A DNA stretch of 64,000 nucleotides from Rhodothermales bacterium. GTDB lineage: Bacteria > Bacteroidota > Rhodothermia > Rhodothermales > VXPQ01. Numbering within the stretch: the first letter of the stretch is position 1; every line of letters begins with the position of its first letter. Made by a program: the position numbers and the translations under genes. Shown here in pieces: positions 16,795 to 24,746 of this stretch. The notes below the pieces were generated by a model. It ran no database searches and had not been told where the DNA came from. It saw only the letters and a program-made list of their open reading frames with translations. The DNA lies in contig OX638293.1 of the NCBI GenBank assembly GCA_951812335.1, positions 452,501 through 516,500 of the forward strand. Direction: 5' to 3'.

Positions 16795-18417
16795 TTGCGC
16801 GACGGTCCCTTCGCCTCTTTGCTGCACACGGTTGGATGTGTCGCCGACAGAGAGGAGATCGACGTATGGCTGGTGGGAGGAGCCGTACGGGACATTCTCC
16901 TCAGCAGGTCCGTCCCGGAACTGGATTTCGTAGCGCTTGGACCGGGCAGCGGCATCCGTCTTGCCAGGGCGCTTGCGAAAGAACTCGGCGGGCGTACCGT
17001 GCATGTGTACGAGACCTATGGAACCGCCGCCATTCGCGTGCCTCAGCCCGGATCCAGTGACGGCGAAACGCTTTCCCTGGAATTCGTAGGGGCGCGGAAA
17101 GAGAGCTACCGCCGTGAATCGAGAAAGCCTGTGGTCGAAGACGGCTCGCTGATGGACGACCTGCGCCGGCGCGACTTCACGATAAACGCGATGGCGATCT
17201 CCATGAACCCGGATCGTTTCGGGGCGCCGGAGGATCCGTTCGATGGACTGGCGGACTTGTCCGAGGGTATACTCCGAACCCCTCTCGACCCCCGCATTAC
17301 GTTCGAAGACGATCCGCTCCGGATGATTCGCGCCGCACGATTTGCAACCCGACTGCAGTTCCGGATCGACGCACAGGCGCTGGATGCCATGAAGCGGCAG
17401 GCCGGGCGGATCGCTATCGTGAGCAGGGAGCGCATTACGGACGAACTGCAGAAGATCGTCTGTGCTGCGTGTCCCTCGGTGGGCTTCCGGATTCTTTTCA
17501 ATTCCGGCCTGCTGAAGCATATTCTACCGGAGCTCACGGCGCTACAGGGCGTCGAAGCCGTGGACGGTCATCGCCACAAAGACAATTTTTTCCATACGCT
17601 GCAAGTCCTCGACAACCTCTCGGCGATGACGGCGAACCGGAGTGGCGAGGAGACCTGCTATCTGCGCTGGGCGGCGCTTCTTCACGACATCGGCAAGCCG
17701 CGCGCCAAACGATTGTCGCGTACCGCCGGATGGACCTTTCACGGACATGAGGAGGTCGGTGCGAGAATGATTCCCGGCATCTTCAAAAAGCTCCGGCTCC
17801 CCTCCGGCGAACCGGTAAAGTATGTGCAGAAACTCATTCGCCTGCACCACCGGCCCGTATCCCTCGTGGACGAGGAGGTCACCGATTCCGCCGTACGACG
17901 GCTCCTGTTCGAGTCGGGGGACGATATCGAGGATTTGATGACGCTGGTTCGGGCAGACATTACGTCGAAGAATCCACAGCGTGTCCGTCGCTATCTCGCT
18001 GCGTTCGATCTCGTCGAGGATAAAATGCAAAAGGTCGAGGAAAAGGATCGCCTTCGTAATTTTCGCCCTCCCGTGGACGGACGCGAGATTATGGAGACGC
18101 TGGGCATCGGGGAATCTGTGGCGGTCGGCATCATCAAGGAAACGATCCGGGAGGCGATTCTGGAGGGAGACATCCCCAACGAACATGACGCCGCTTTCCG
18201 GCTCATGATGGAAATCAAGGACGATGCACTATGGCGCGGTACGCTTTTCGAGGAGTTTATCGCCGAACTCGAAGGACCGGAAAACGCTGCGATCGGCGCG
18301 GTCAAGGAAGTCGTGTTCTCCGGGGATCTGCCGCACGACCGCGCTGCCGCCTGGCAGTATCTGGCGGACATCAAGAACGGCGTGACAGAACGCCGCCGGG
18401 GGAAAAGCGGGGCGTGA
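16795..18417 (+). CDS. CCA-adding enzyme / poly(A) polymerase family nucleotidyltransferase with HD domain
   Basis: About 540 residues. The N-terminus has the class II nucleotidyltransferase signature VWLVGGAVRDILL and ELDFVAL, then DLRRRDFTINAMA and a PLDPRITFEDDPLRMIRAARF helix-turn region. This is followed by an HD phosphohydrolase-like domain (GHRHKDNFFHTL, LLHDIGKPRAKR, HGHEEVGARM). The family adds CCA to tRNA 3' ends or makes poly(A) tails. No ATG is available at the 5' end; a TTG at 16795 is used here, but conserved-looking sequence (ILNSRKDIASGLTDAL) continues upstream to about 16750, so the true start may be a rare codon or lie further up. The last ~100 residues repeat a motif (VKEVVFSGDLPHDRAAA). 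Confidence 0.85.
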   Translation: MRDGPFASLLHTVGCVADREEIDVWLVGGAVRDILLSRSVPELDFVALGPGSGIRLARALAKELGGRTVHVYETYGTAAIRVPQPGSSDGETLSLEFVGARKESYRRESRKPVVEDGSLMDDLRRRDFTINAMAISMNPDRFGAPEDPFDGLADLSEGILRTPLDPRITFEDDPLRMIRAARFATRLQFRIDAQALDAMKRQAGRIAIVSRERITDELQKIVCAACPSVGFRILFNSGLLKHILPELTALQGVEAVDGHRHKDNFFHTLQVLDNLSAMTANRSGEETCYLRWAALLHDIGKPRAKRLSRTAGWTFHGHEEVGARMIPGIFKKLRLPSGEPVKYVQKLIRLHHRPVSLVDEEVTDSAVRRLLFESGDDIEDLMTLVRADITSKNPQRVRRYLAAFDLVEDKMQKVEEKDRLRNFRPPVDGREIMETLGIGESVAVGIIKETIREAILEGDIPNEHDAAFRLMMEIKDDALWRGTLFEEFIAELEGPENAAIGAVKEVVFSGDLPHDRAAAWQYLADIKNGVTERRRGKSGA

Positions 18418-18559
18418 GCGAACCGGCTCATGCGGCTCCGGCATAATGCCGATGGAATGGCGAGTCGCTATCCGCGATCTTTTATTTTTATTAAGACTTT
18501 GTCTATATTGTATCCGGTTCGTTCCATTCTCCAGAAAACGTTTCGCGACGCATAGCCAT

Positions 18560-19555
18560 ATGCCCCGTACATACGCATCCGCCGTTGCCATTCTGCTTGC
18601 CCTGTGCATTGGAGCGTGCGGCGAATCCGAGCCGCAAACGGTCGTGATCTACTCCGGGCGAAGCGAATCGCTTGCGGGCCCCATTCTTGAACGTTTCCAG
18701 GCGCAAACAGGCATCGCCGTAGAGGTCCGGTATGGAAACACGGCGCAACTGGCCGTAGCCCTTTCGGAAGAAGGCATACAAACCGAGGCGGATCTTTTCT
18801 GGGCCCAGGATGCCGGCGCGTTGGGCGCCGTACAGGAAGAAGGCCTCCCGGCGACGCTCCCCGATTCGTTGCTTGACAGAGTCCCGGAATATTTTCGAAA
18901 CGGTTCGGGAACGTGGGTGGCGACGAGCGGTCGAGCGCGCGTACTGGCGTACAGCCCCGAGCGCACCACGGCGGAAACACGTCCCGCAAGCATTTTCGAT
19001 CTGGCGCAGGAACCCTATGCCGGCCGTGTCGGATGGGCGCCGGCCAACGGTTCGTTCCAGGCGCACGTGACCGCGCTTCGCACGATAGCAGGCGACGAAG
19101 CCACACAAAATTGGCTCCGGACCATGCAGGAAAACGGGACGAAGAACTATTCGAACAATCGAACCATCGTGCAGGCCATTGCCGATGGAGAAATCGATCT
19201 GGGATTGCCAAACCACTATTATCTGTATCGCTTCCTGAGCGAGGATCCGGACTTTCCGGTGGAACAGCAGTTCTTTGCAGCAGGCGATGCAGGCAATCTG
19301 ATCAACGTGGCGGGGATCGCTATGCTGGCGTCTTCCACGCGGCAAACCGCCGCCCTGAAACTGATCGATTTCCTGCTTTCGGAGGAAGCCCAGCAATACT
19401 TCGTGCAGGAAACCTATGAATATGCCGTCATCGAAGGCATCGAGTCGCCTGCAGGGCTTCCCGTCGCAAACCAGGTGGTTCCCGATATCGATCTCGACGC
19501 ATTGAGCGATCTTGACGGCACGCTCGATATGCTGCGTGAGGGCGGACTCCTCTAA
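18560..19555 (+). CDS. ferric-iron ABC transporter, substrate-binding lipoprotein (FbpA/FutA type)
   Basis: The 331-residue protein begins with a lipoprotein signal (VAILLALCIGAC), so it is probably anchored at the periplasmic face. It opens with VVIYSGRSESLAGPILERF, a hallmark of Fe3+-binding periplasmic proteins, and carries the tyrosine cluster NHYYLYRF that coordinates iron in FbpA/FutA. Residues YSNNRTIVQAIADGEIDLGL also fit the family. The ATG at 18560 was chosen because the lipobox falls at the right distance; the longer in-frame start at 18446 would bury it. It is followed 43 bp later by the permease and then the ATPase gene, a complete importer. A Fur-family regulator is encoded at 2936. 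Confidence 0.9.
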   Translation: MPRTYASAVAILLALCIGACGESEPQTVVIYSGRSESLAGPILERFQAQTGIAVEVRYGNTAQLAVALSEEGIQTEADLFWAQDAGALGAVQEEGLPATLPDSLLDRVPEYFRNGSGTWVATSGRARVLAYSPERTTAETRPASIFDLAQEPYAGRVGWAPANGSFQAHVTALRTIAGDEATQNWLRTMQENGTKNYSNNRTIVQAIADGEIDLGLPNHYYLYRFLSEDPDFPVEQQFFAAGDAGNLINVAGIAMLASSTRQTAALKLIDFLLSEEAQQYFVQETYEYAVIEGIESPAGLPVANQVVPDIDLDALSDLDGTLDMLREGGLL

Positions 19556-19598
19556 CCATCTATAACCGAACGGGCTATTCGCTTCGGAGGCCGCTGGC

Positions 19599-21179
19599 GT
19601 GACCCGTGTCCTCGCCTATCTTCGCCGCCCGTGGTCCTGGTACGTCCTCGCGCCGATCCTGCTTGTCGGGGTCGGTGTGATCGTTCCTGTAATCTACCTG
19701 GTGCTGCGAGCCTTCGAGGCCGATGCCAACACGCTGGGCGATCTCGTCTTTCGAACAAGGAATCTGCACCTGTTCGTAAACACGTTGCTTCTGGCTGCGG
19801 GCGTCCTGGCGCTCGGTTCCGCTATTGCCTTCCCGATGGCATGGCTGACCACGCGCACACACACCCGTTTCCGCCGCGTTTTTACCCTGTTCGGCGTGCT
19901 GCCGCTGGCCATCCCGGGCTATATCATGGCGTACGTCCTGCTTGCTACGACAGGATCGTACGGTACGCTGGCCCGTCTCTTCGGAATCGAAATACCGCGT
20001 ATCGGCGGATATGCGGGCGCCGTGCTTGCGCTCACCCTTGCGACCTTCCCGTACCTGTTTCTAAATCTGCGCACGGCCCTGCTGGGCCTCGATCCCGCCC
20101 TCGAAGAGACAGCCCGATCGCTGGGAAGCGGTACACGACGTGTGCTATTGCGCGTGATCGCACCCCAACTCCGACCTGCGTTCTCGGCGGGCGCCCTGTT
20201 GGTGGGATTGCACGTACTGGGCGACTTCGGGGTCGTGTCCCTGATGCGTTTCGAAACGTTCAGTTACGCGCTGTACCTCCAGTATGCTGCCTCCTACGAC
20301 CGGGTATACGCCGCATGTCTGGCCCTGATGCTGCTGGCGCTCACCGGTATAGCGCTGTTGCTCGAAGCACGCCTGTTGCGCGGATTGCTCCTCCACCGGA
20401 CCGGTTCCGGACCCCCTCGTCGCATTCGGCGTACTTCGCTCGGAGCCTGGAAAGGGCCTGCTTATCTTTTCCTGCTTGGAACGGCCACACTATCCGTCGG
20501 CATTCCGGCGACCACGGTGGCCTACTGGATGTTCCGGACAGAACCCGGATCTTTGGCGGATCTTGCCCAGGCCCTGTGGGCCTCGCTATCGGCCAGCGCC
20601 CCGGCAGCCCTTTTGGCGACCGCGTTGGCGCTGCCCATTGCCTACCTTGGCGTGCGCTCCCCTTCCCGCCCGGTCCGAGCGCTGGAGCGCGTTGCCTGGT
20701 TCGGTTATGCAACGCCCCCACTCGCTTTTGCGCTGGCGCTCATTTTCTTCTCGCTCCGGTCGATACCGTGGGCCTACCAGACGCTTGGACTGCTCATTGT
20801 CGCCTATGGACTGCACTTCATGGCCGAGGCCGTAGGGCCCATCCGCAGTGCACTATACCAGGCGCCCCCCAGCATGGAAGAAGCGGCGCGCACGCTGGGC
20901 AGATCGCCGCTCCGAGCTTTCCTCGAAGCCACGTTTCCCCTCCTCCGAAGAGGGCTGCTCGTAGGCGTTGCGTTCGTCTTTCTGTCGGCCATGAAGGAAC
21001 TCCCGATCACTTTTTTGCTTTCACCGATCGGGTTTCAAACGCTTGCAGTAAATGTCTGGGGGCACACGAACGAGGCGCTGTTCGGCGCTGCGGCCCCGTA
21101 TGCGCTGACCATCATGCTCATTTCGTCCCTGTTCGTCGGTCTCCTGCTCATGCAGAGCGGGCGTCCCATGCGATCGTAA
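19599..21179 (+). CDS. ferric-iron ABC transporter permease (fused FbpB type)
   Basis: The 526-residue inner-membrane protein has about 12 membrane segments and two copies of the ABC permease EAA loop: EETARSLGSGTRRVLLRVIAP in the first half and EEAARTLGRSPLRAFLEATFP in the second, so it is a fused dimer as in FbpB/AfuB. It forms the iron channel for the neighbouring binding protein and ATPase. The start is GTG at 19599 with CGGAGG eight bases upstream. It is 61 bp before the ATPase gene. Confidence 0.92.
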   Translation: MTRVLAYLRRPWSWYVLAPILLVGVGVIVPVIYLVLRAFEADANTLGDLVFRTRNLHLFVNTLLLAAGVLALGSAIAFPMAWLTTRTHTRFRRVFTLFGVLPLAIPGYIMAYVLLATTGSYGTLARLFGIEIPRIGGYAGAVLALTLATFPYLFLNLRTALLGLDPALEETARSLGSGTRRVLLRVIAPQLRPAFSAGALLVGLHVLGDFGVVSLMRFETFSYALYLQYAASYDRVYAACLALMLLALTGIALLLEARLLRGLLLHRTGSGPPRRIRRTSLGAWKGPAYLFLLGTATLSVGIPATTVAYWMFRTEPGSLADLAQALWASLSASAPAALLATALALPIAYLGVRSPSRPVRALERVAWFGYATPPLAFALALIFFSLRSIPWAYQTLGLLIVAYGLHFMAEAVGPIRSALYQAPPSMEEAARTLGRSPLRAFLEATFPLLRRGLLVGVAFVFLSAMKELPITFLLSPIGFQTLAVNVWGHTNEALFGAAAPYALTIMLISSLFVGLLLMQSGRPMRS

Positions 21180-21240
21180 CCATCAGGCATTACAACCGGC
21201 CTCCAGCGCCAGCCGATCCGGAACACAGGATCATCCCGTC

Positions 21241-22287
21241 ATGCGCGAATTGCTTTCCGTCAACGATCTGACCAAGCGCCTCCCGGCAACCGGGCCGCCG
21301 GTCGTCAGTGCGTTGACATTCTCCGTCGGAGAGGGAGAAATATTCGCGCTGCTCGGCCCCAGCGGCTGCGGCAAAACAACGAGCCTGCGCCTCATCGCCG
21401 GCTTCGAACGCCCCAACGCGGGAGCCATCCGCATCGGTGGGCAATGCATGGCGGATGCAACGACCCATGTGCCTGCAGAGAAACGCGGCGTCGGGGTGGT
21501 GTTCCAGGATTTCGCCCTGTTTCCCCATCTGAATGCGGCGGAAAATGTGGGATTCGGACTCCTGTCTCTGTCTCGGGCGGAACGCAAGCGCCGCATCGAG
21601 GAAACGATCCGACTCGTTGGCCTAGCCGGATTCGAGGAACGCAAGCCCCACGAACTGTCCGGGGGGCAGCAGCAGCGCGTTGCGATCGCACGAACGCTTG
21701 CGCCGAAACCGGACCTGATTCTGCTGGACGAACCGTTCTCGAACCTGGACGCCCTCCTGCGGCAAACCACCCGGCAGGAAATCCGGGACGTGCTCAAGGA
21801 AGCCGGTACGACCACGGTCATGGTTACGCACGATCAGGAGGAGGCGCTCTCGTTTGCAGACCGGGTGGGCGTGATGCGAAACGGCAGAATCGAGCAGATC
21901 GGTACGCCGGAAGAGGTATATTACCGCCCCCGAACGCTCTTCGTCGCCCAGTTCCTGGGACGCACGAACCTGCTGCTTTCCGATGCGGACGGCATGGAAG
22001 CGGATACGCCGGTAGGGCGCGTGGCGCTGAACAGAAAGGCGCAGGGCCCGGTGCTGCTCTCGCTGCGGCCCGAACACCTGACGCTGAAAGAGGCTACCCC
22101 GGGCGGAACGTGCGCCGGATCTGTCCTGGCGAGGGCCTTCAAGGGGCATGACATTACGTTTACCGTCTTGCTGGACGGAAGCGAATATCTCGTGCATACC
22201 CACAACGGGATGCCCTTCCAGCCCGGAGATTCCGTGGAGCTGGAGCCCATCGAGCCGGCCGTGGTGCTGGAGACCAGTGCGGGGTGA
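21241..22287 (+). CDS. ferric-iron ABC transporter ATPase (FbpC type)
   Basis: The 348-residue ATPase has Walker A GPSGCGKTTSL, Q-loop VFQDFALFPHLN, signature LSGGQQQRVAIARTLAP, Walker B LILLDEPFSNLD and switch histidine in VMVTHDQEEAL. After the nucleotide domain is a regulatory OB-like TOBE domain (from about residue 235, with LLSLRPEHLTL), typical of FbpC/PotA/UgpC importers. Genetic order binding protein-permease-ATPase supports iron specificity. It energises import at the cytoplasmic face. Confidence 0.93.
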   Translation: MRELLSVNDLTKRLPATGPPVVSALTFSVGEGEIFALLGPSGCGKTTSLRLIAGFERPNAGAIRIGGQCMADATTHVPAEKRGVGVVFQDFALFPHLNAAENVGFGLLSLSRAERKRRIEETIRLVGLAGFEERKPHELSGGQQQRVAIARTLAPKPDLILLDEPFSNLDALLRQTTRQEIRDVLKEAGTTTVMVTHDQEEALSFADRVGVMRNGRIEQIGTPEEVYYRPRTLFVAQFLGRTNLLLSDADGMEADTPVGRVALNRKAQGPVLLSLRPEHLTLKEATPGGTCAGSVLARAFKGHDITFTVLLDGSEYLVHTHNGMPFQPGDSVELEPIEPAVVLETSAG

Positions 22288-22362
22288 GGGAGATCGACGC
22301 TATGGATCGGTATGCATCCCTAAAGCGCCAGGGCATGACACCGAAACCTGCCATCAATCAAC

Positions 22363-22940
22363 ATGCCTGAATTCAAGATTAGGAACGCGGAACTTGCCGA
22401 GGCTGTATCGCAAAAACAGCATGCCTTTCCGAAGTATACGACCCAGATTATGAGGCTAACCAGAATGCACACGGCACGCGCCCCCCGGTTGTTGGCCAGA
22501 TAACCGAATTGTTTCAGGAGTTCGGAGGGAAAAGCTATGAGGAATGGGATGCCTGGTACAGAACCCAAAAACCCGAAGCGCCGAATGATGCGACGGATCG
22601 AATCTACGCGATGGTAGAGAAGTTGCGGGTAGCTGTGCAGGAGATCGACAAAAGCATGGTGCGTGAGTGGGTCGAGCATCTTGTGCTGGTAAAAACCTTT
22701 ATCGGTCTGTGTTTTCAGGAAGCTATCCTATCAAGAATCGCACAACGCAAAGGGGTCGATTACCGGATGGCAACGCCCGAAGAGGAATCGCAAGGGATCG
22801 ATGGCTTCATAGGCACGAGGGCGGTGTCCGTCAAACCTTCGACGTATGCGATCAAGGATATGCTACCTGAAGAGATACAGGGCGAATTGATACTTTATGA
22901 AAAGAAAAAGAGCGGGATTACTGTCACGTTCGATTTTTAA
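22363..22940 (+). pseudogene. MjaI-type restriction endonuclease, frameshifted
   Basis: Two frames read as one protein. The first, from ATG 22363, gives MPEFKIRNAELAEAVSQ, then QHAFPKYTTQI and stops at 22501. The second carries ANQNAHGTRPPVVGQITELF, then EEWDAWY, then VEHLVLVKTFIGLCFQEAIL, and ends with ATPEEESQGIDGFIG and ELILYEKKKSG. In the MjaI family (CTAG-specific type II nucleases) these blocks are continuous, so a small deletion near 22450-22458 has broken the gene; loss of one GCTG/GGCT repeat unit in GAGGCT(GGCT)AAC would explain it. The adjoining methyltransferase is intact. A sequencing or assembly error is the alternative. Confidence 0.7.
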
Positions 22941-22945
22941 CCCGG

Positions 22946-24106
22946 CTAAAGCTGTAACCGCACCTGGGTGTTTTGTTTTATCACAGGCGGCTTTGCCCCC
23001 ACGCCCACCAATCGATGTGCATTGTCCTTGATGGCGGAAATTTCTTCAGACCGGGCCTCTCCGCCATATTGCGCACGGACCGTCACGCCGTCGGTTTGAG
23101 GAGCGATCCCTATTCCTGTGATGTCATCCAGTAACAGCTCCTGCTCCTGGGCGGTCATTACCGGAAAACCGTAATGGCGGTTCGCGTACTTCGGCGGGCC
23201 GTGCTCTGCCGTGCGCGTACGAACCCAGTCTCGGTGCCGGGCCAACCGGCGTTGATTGTATTCGCGGGCAATACGCGGCGCAGCTTCCAGAAAAGTCCGC
23301 GCGACAGGCAGTAACGTATCGTCGATCTCAAGGCCTATCGAATTTCTTCCTGAAGCGAGCGCCGCAACCAATGTGGTCCCGGTGCCTGCAAATGGGTCCA
23401 GCACGACATCTCCCTTGATGGAAAACATGCAAATGAGCCGGTAGGCCAACTCGAGCGGAAATGCCCCGCTGCGCTCCCGAGCCGCCGTGTCGACAAGACG
23501 CTGATCGACCCCCTTTATGTCGAACCACATATCGGAAAACCAGACGTTACGCTCTTCCCAAAAGAAGGCGCTTTCCCGGCGGCGGAGCTTCTCGGCAGCG
23601 TGATCGAATTTTCTGCGCCTGCCCTTGCGCAGGACAAGAATGTATTCATGTTCGTAGGTTACATACGCCCCTACGGGCAGCATCCCGGATCCCATGAACT
23701 TGTTGGGAGCGTTTGTTTGCTTGCGCCAGATTATGTCGGGCAATGCTGCAAATCCGTGTCCAGGGAAACAGCCAAGGATTCGGGAGTGATTCGAGTACAG
23801 CTGAAAGTCCCCGTCAAGGGTTCGGGTCGCATCGCCAATATTGATGCAGGCAAGGCCACCCGGCTTCAGGACCCGGCTGCATTCCTCCCAGGCCGTATCG
23901 AGGAGTTGGTGCATGAGGTCGAAAGCAGCCCGGCCCTCCCCGCGAGCTAATCGGTCTCCAATACGGTCGTCCTGCGAAACGAATATATCGTCCCACATGG
24001 CGACCATCGGATAGGGTGGCGAGGTGACGATCAGGTCAACCGATGTATCCGGAACCTTGTCCATCGATCGGGCAGAACCGCATATCAGTCTCGAAGTCGT
24101 TTCCAT
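22946..24106 (-). CDS. DNA methyltransferase, beta-class, MjaI-like (predicted CTAG)
   Basis: The 386-residue enzyme has motif IV DLIVTSPPYPMV near residue 29 and motif I VLDPFAGTGTTLVAA near residue 250. This order defines the beta class and TSPPY suits N4-cytosine methylation, though N6-adenine is possible. Target-recognition sequence would lie between. It converges with the MjaI-type nuclease gene with 5 bp between stops, so together they make a type II R-M locus. The start at 24106 has GGGGAGGA upstream. CTAG specificity is inferred only from the nuclease family. Confidence 0.82.
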   Translation of the reverse strand: METTSRLICGSARSMDKVPDTSVDLIVTSPPYPMVAMWDDIFVSQDDRIGDRLARGEGRAAFDLMHQLLDTAWEECSRVLKPGGLACINIGDATRTLDGDFQLYSNHSRILGCFPGHGFAALPDIIWRKQTNAPNKFMGSGMLPVGAYVTYEHEYILVLRKGRRRKFDHAAEKLRRRESAFFWEERNVWFSDMWFDIKGVDQRLVDTAARERSGAFPLELAYRLICMFSIKGDVVLDPFAGTGTTLVAALASGRNSIGLEIDDTLLPVARTFLEAAPRIAREYNQRRLARHRDWVRTRTAEHGPPKYANRHYGFPVMTAQEQELLLDDITGIGIAPQTDGVTVRAQYGGEARSEEISAIKDNAHRLVGVGAKPPVIKQNTQVRLQL

Positions 24107-24209
24107 GCTATCCTCCCCTTGAAAGGCCGCGCACACGTCCTGCCCACAGGATAACTCCAATGTACCGAAGCCGGCGTTTCCTGGCGCAGGTATTTTCGAC
24201 GCATTTCCG

Positions 24210-24241
24210 TGAAAATGCGCACCATCGCAGGGAATGACGTA
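24210..24241. repeat. 32-bp repeat, inverted copy at 27913-27944
   Basis: The sequence from TGAAAATGCGCACCATCG to GAATGACGTA is repeated in reverse complement at 27913-27944 with 30 of 32 bases the same. Both copies touch the left end of a GGATACTCTGA element, but in opposite orientation. They may belong to a second small repeat family or to a longer ancestral element. Confidence 0.6.
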
Positions 24242-24242
24242 C

Positions 24243-24496
24243 GGATACTCTGATTAAATCCGCGAAGTTTAGAGGCTGAAAGGGGTGCGCTGGCAAGAAA
24301 TGACGAAGCAATGTGGCAGGCCCCACATAATGAGGAATGACGTAGCCAGCGTGCCCCTCTCTGCCTCCCGAAGGGCGCTTCACGCCCGCGACGCCCCGAA
24401 TCCGGAGTGTTTCCCGCTATTTTCAACGGTGCAATTATAATATCTTTTACGCGCGAACGTGAAGCGCTGATCAAAGTGGATTTAGTCAGAGTATCC
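24243..24496. repeat. full MITE-like element, copy A (254 bp)
   Basis: The ends are terminal inverted repeats: GGATACTCTGATTAAATCC at the left and, reverse complemented, GGATACTCTGACTAAATCC at the right (18 of 19 identical). The flanks GTAC and GTAA may be a worn 4-bp duplication. No open reading frame of size is inside. Inner arms at about 24271-24296 and 24342-24367 (GAGGCTGAAAGGGG against its complement) form a second stem, so the RNA or ssDNA would fold into a nested hairpin. It aligns along nearly its full length with copy B at 49205. It sits between the methyltransferase gene and the TfoX relic. Confidence 0.8.
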
Positions 24497-24534
24497 GTAA
24501 CTTGACGCCTCCGACGAACCGCATATAGCCCGCC

Positions 24535-24730
24535 ATGCATGTCGAAAACCTGAAGAACATCGGCCCGAAGACCGCCGCACCAAAGACCGGAACAGGTTAC
24601 GATCCTGCTGCTTTATGCCCTGGATGGCGCGCTTTCCGGGAAACACTGGAACGTGCTTGGGCCGGAGCGTAAGGCAGCCCTCAAACGAGAGGCCGATACC
24701 CGGTTGAATGTAGCACCTTCTCACCTCTGA
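24535..24730 (+). pseudogene. TfoX C-terminal-domain protein relic
   Basis: The start reads MHVENLKNIGPKTA, the classic opening of TfoX C-terminal (helix-hairpin-like) proteins. After about 20 codons the match moves to another frame: LLLYALDGALSGKHWNVL, then a KREADTRLN end. The middle (normally the GI...DL...GA...AY part, about 40 residues) is missing and the frames differ. It is therefore a deleted, frameshifted remnant of a small competence-regulator-like protein. It begins 39 bp after repeat copy A. Confidence 0.65.
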
Positions 24731-24746
24731 AAAATCAACCTGTACA

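Noticed and set aside
18480-18530. Fur box upstream of the iron operon
   Set aside because: The AT-rich stretch has no convincing match to the Fur palindrome; regulation by Fur stays an idea only.
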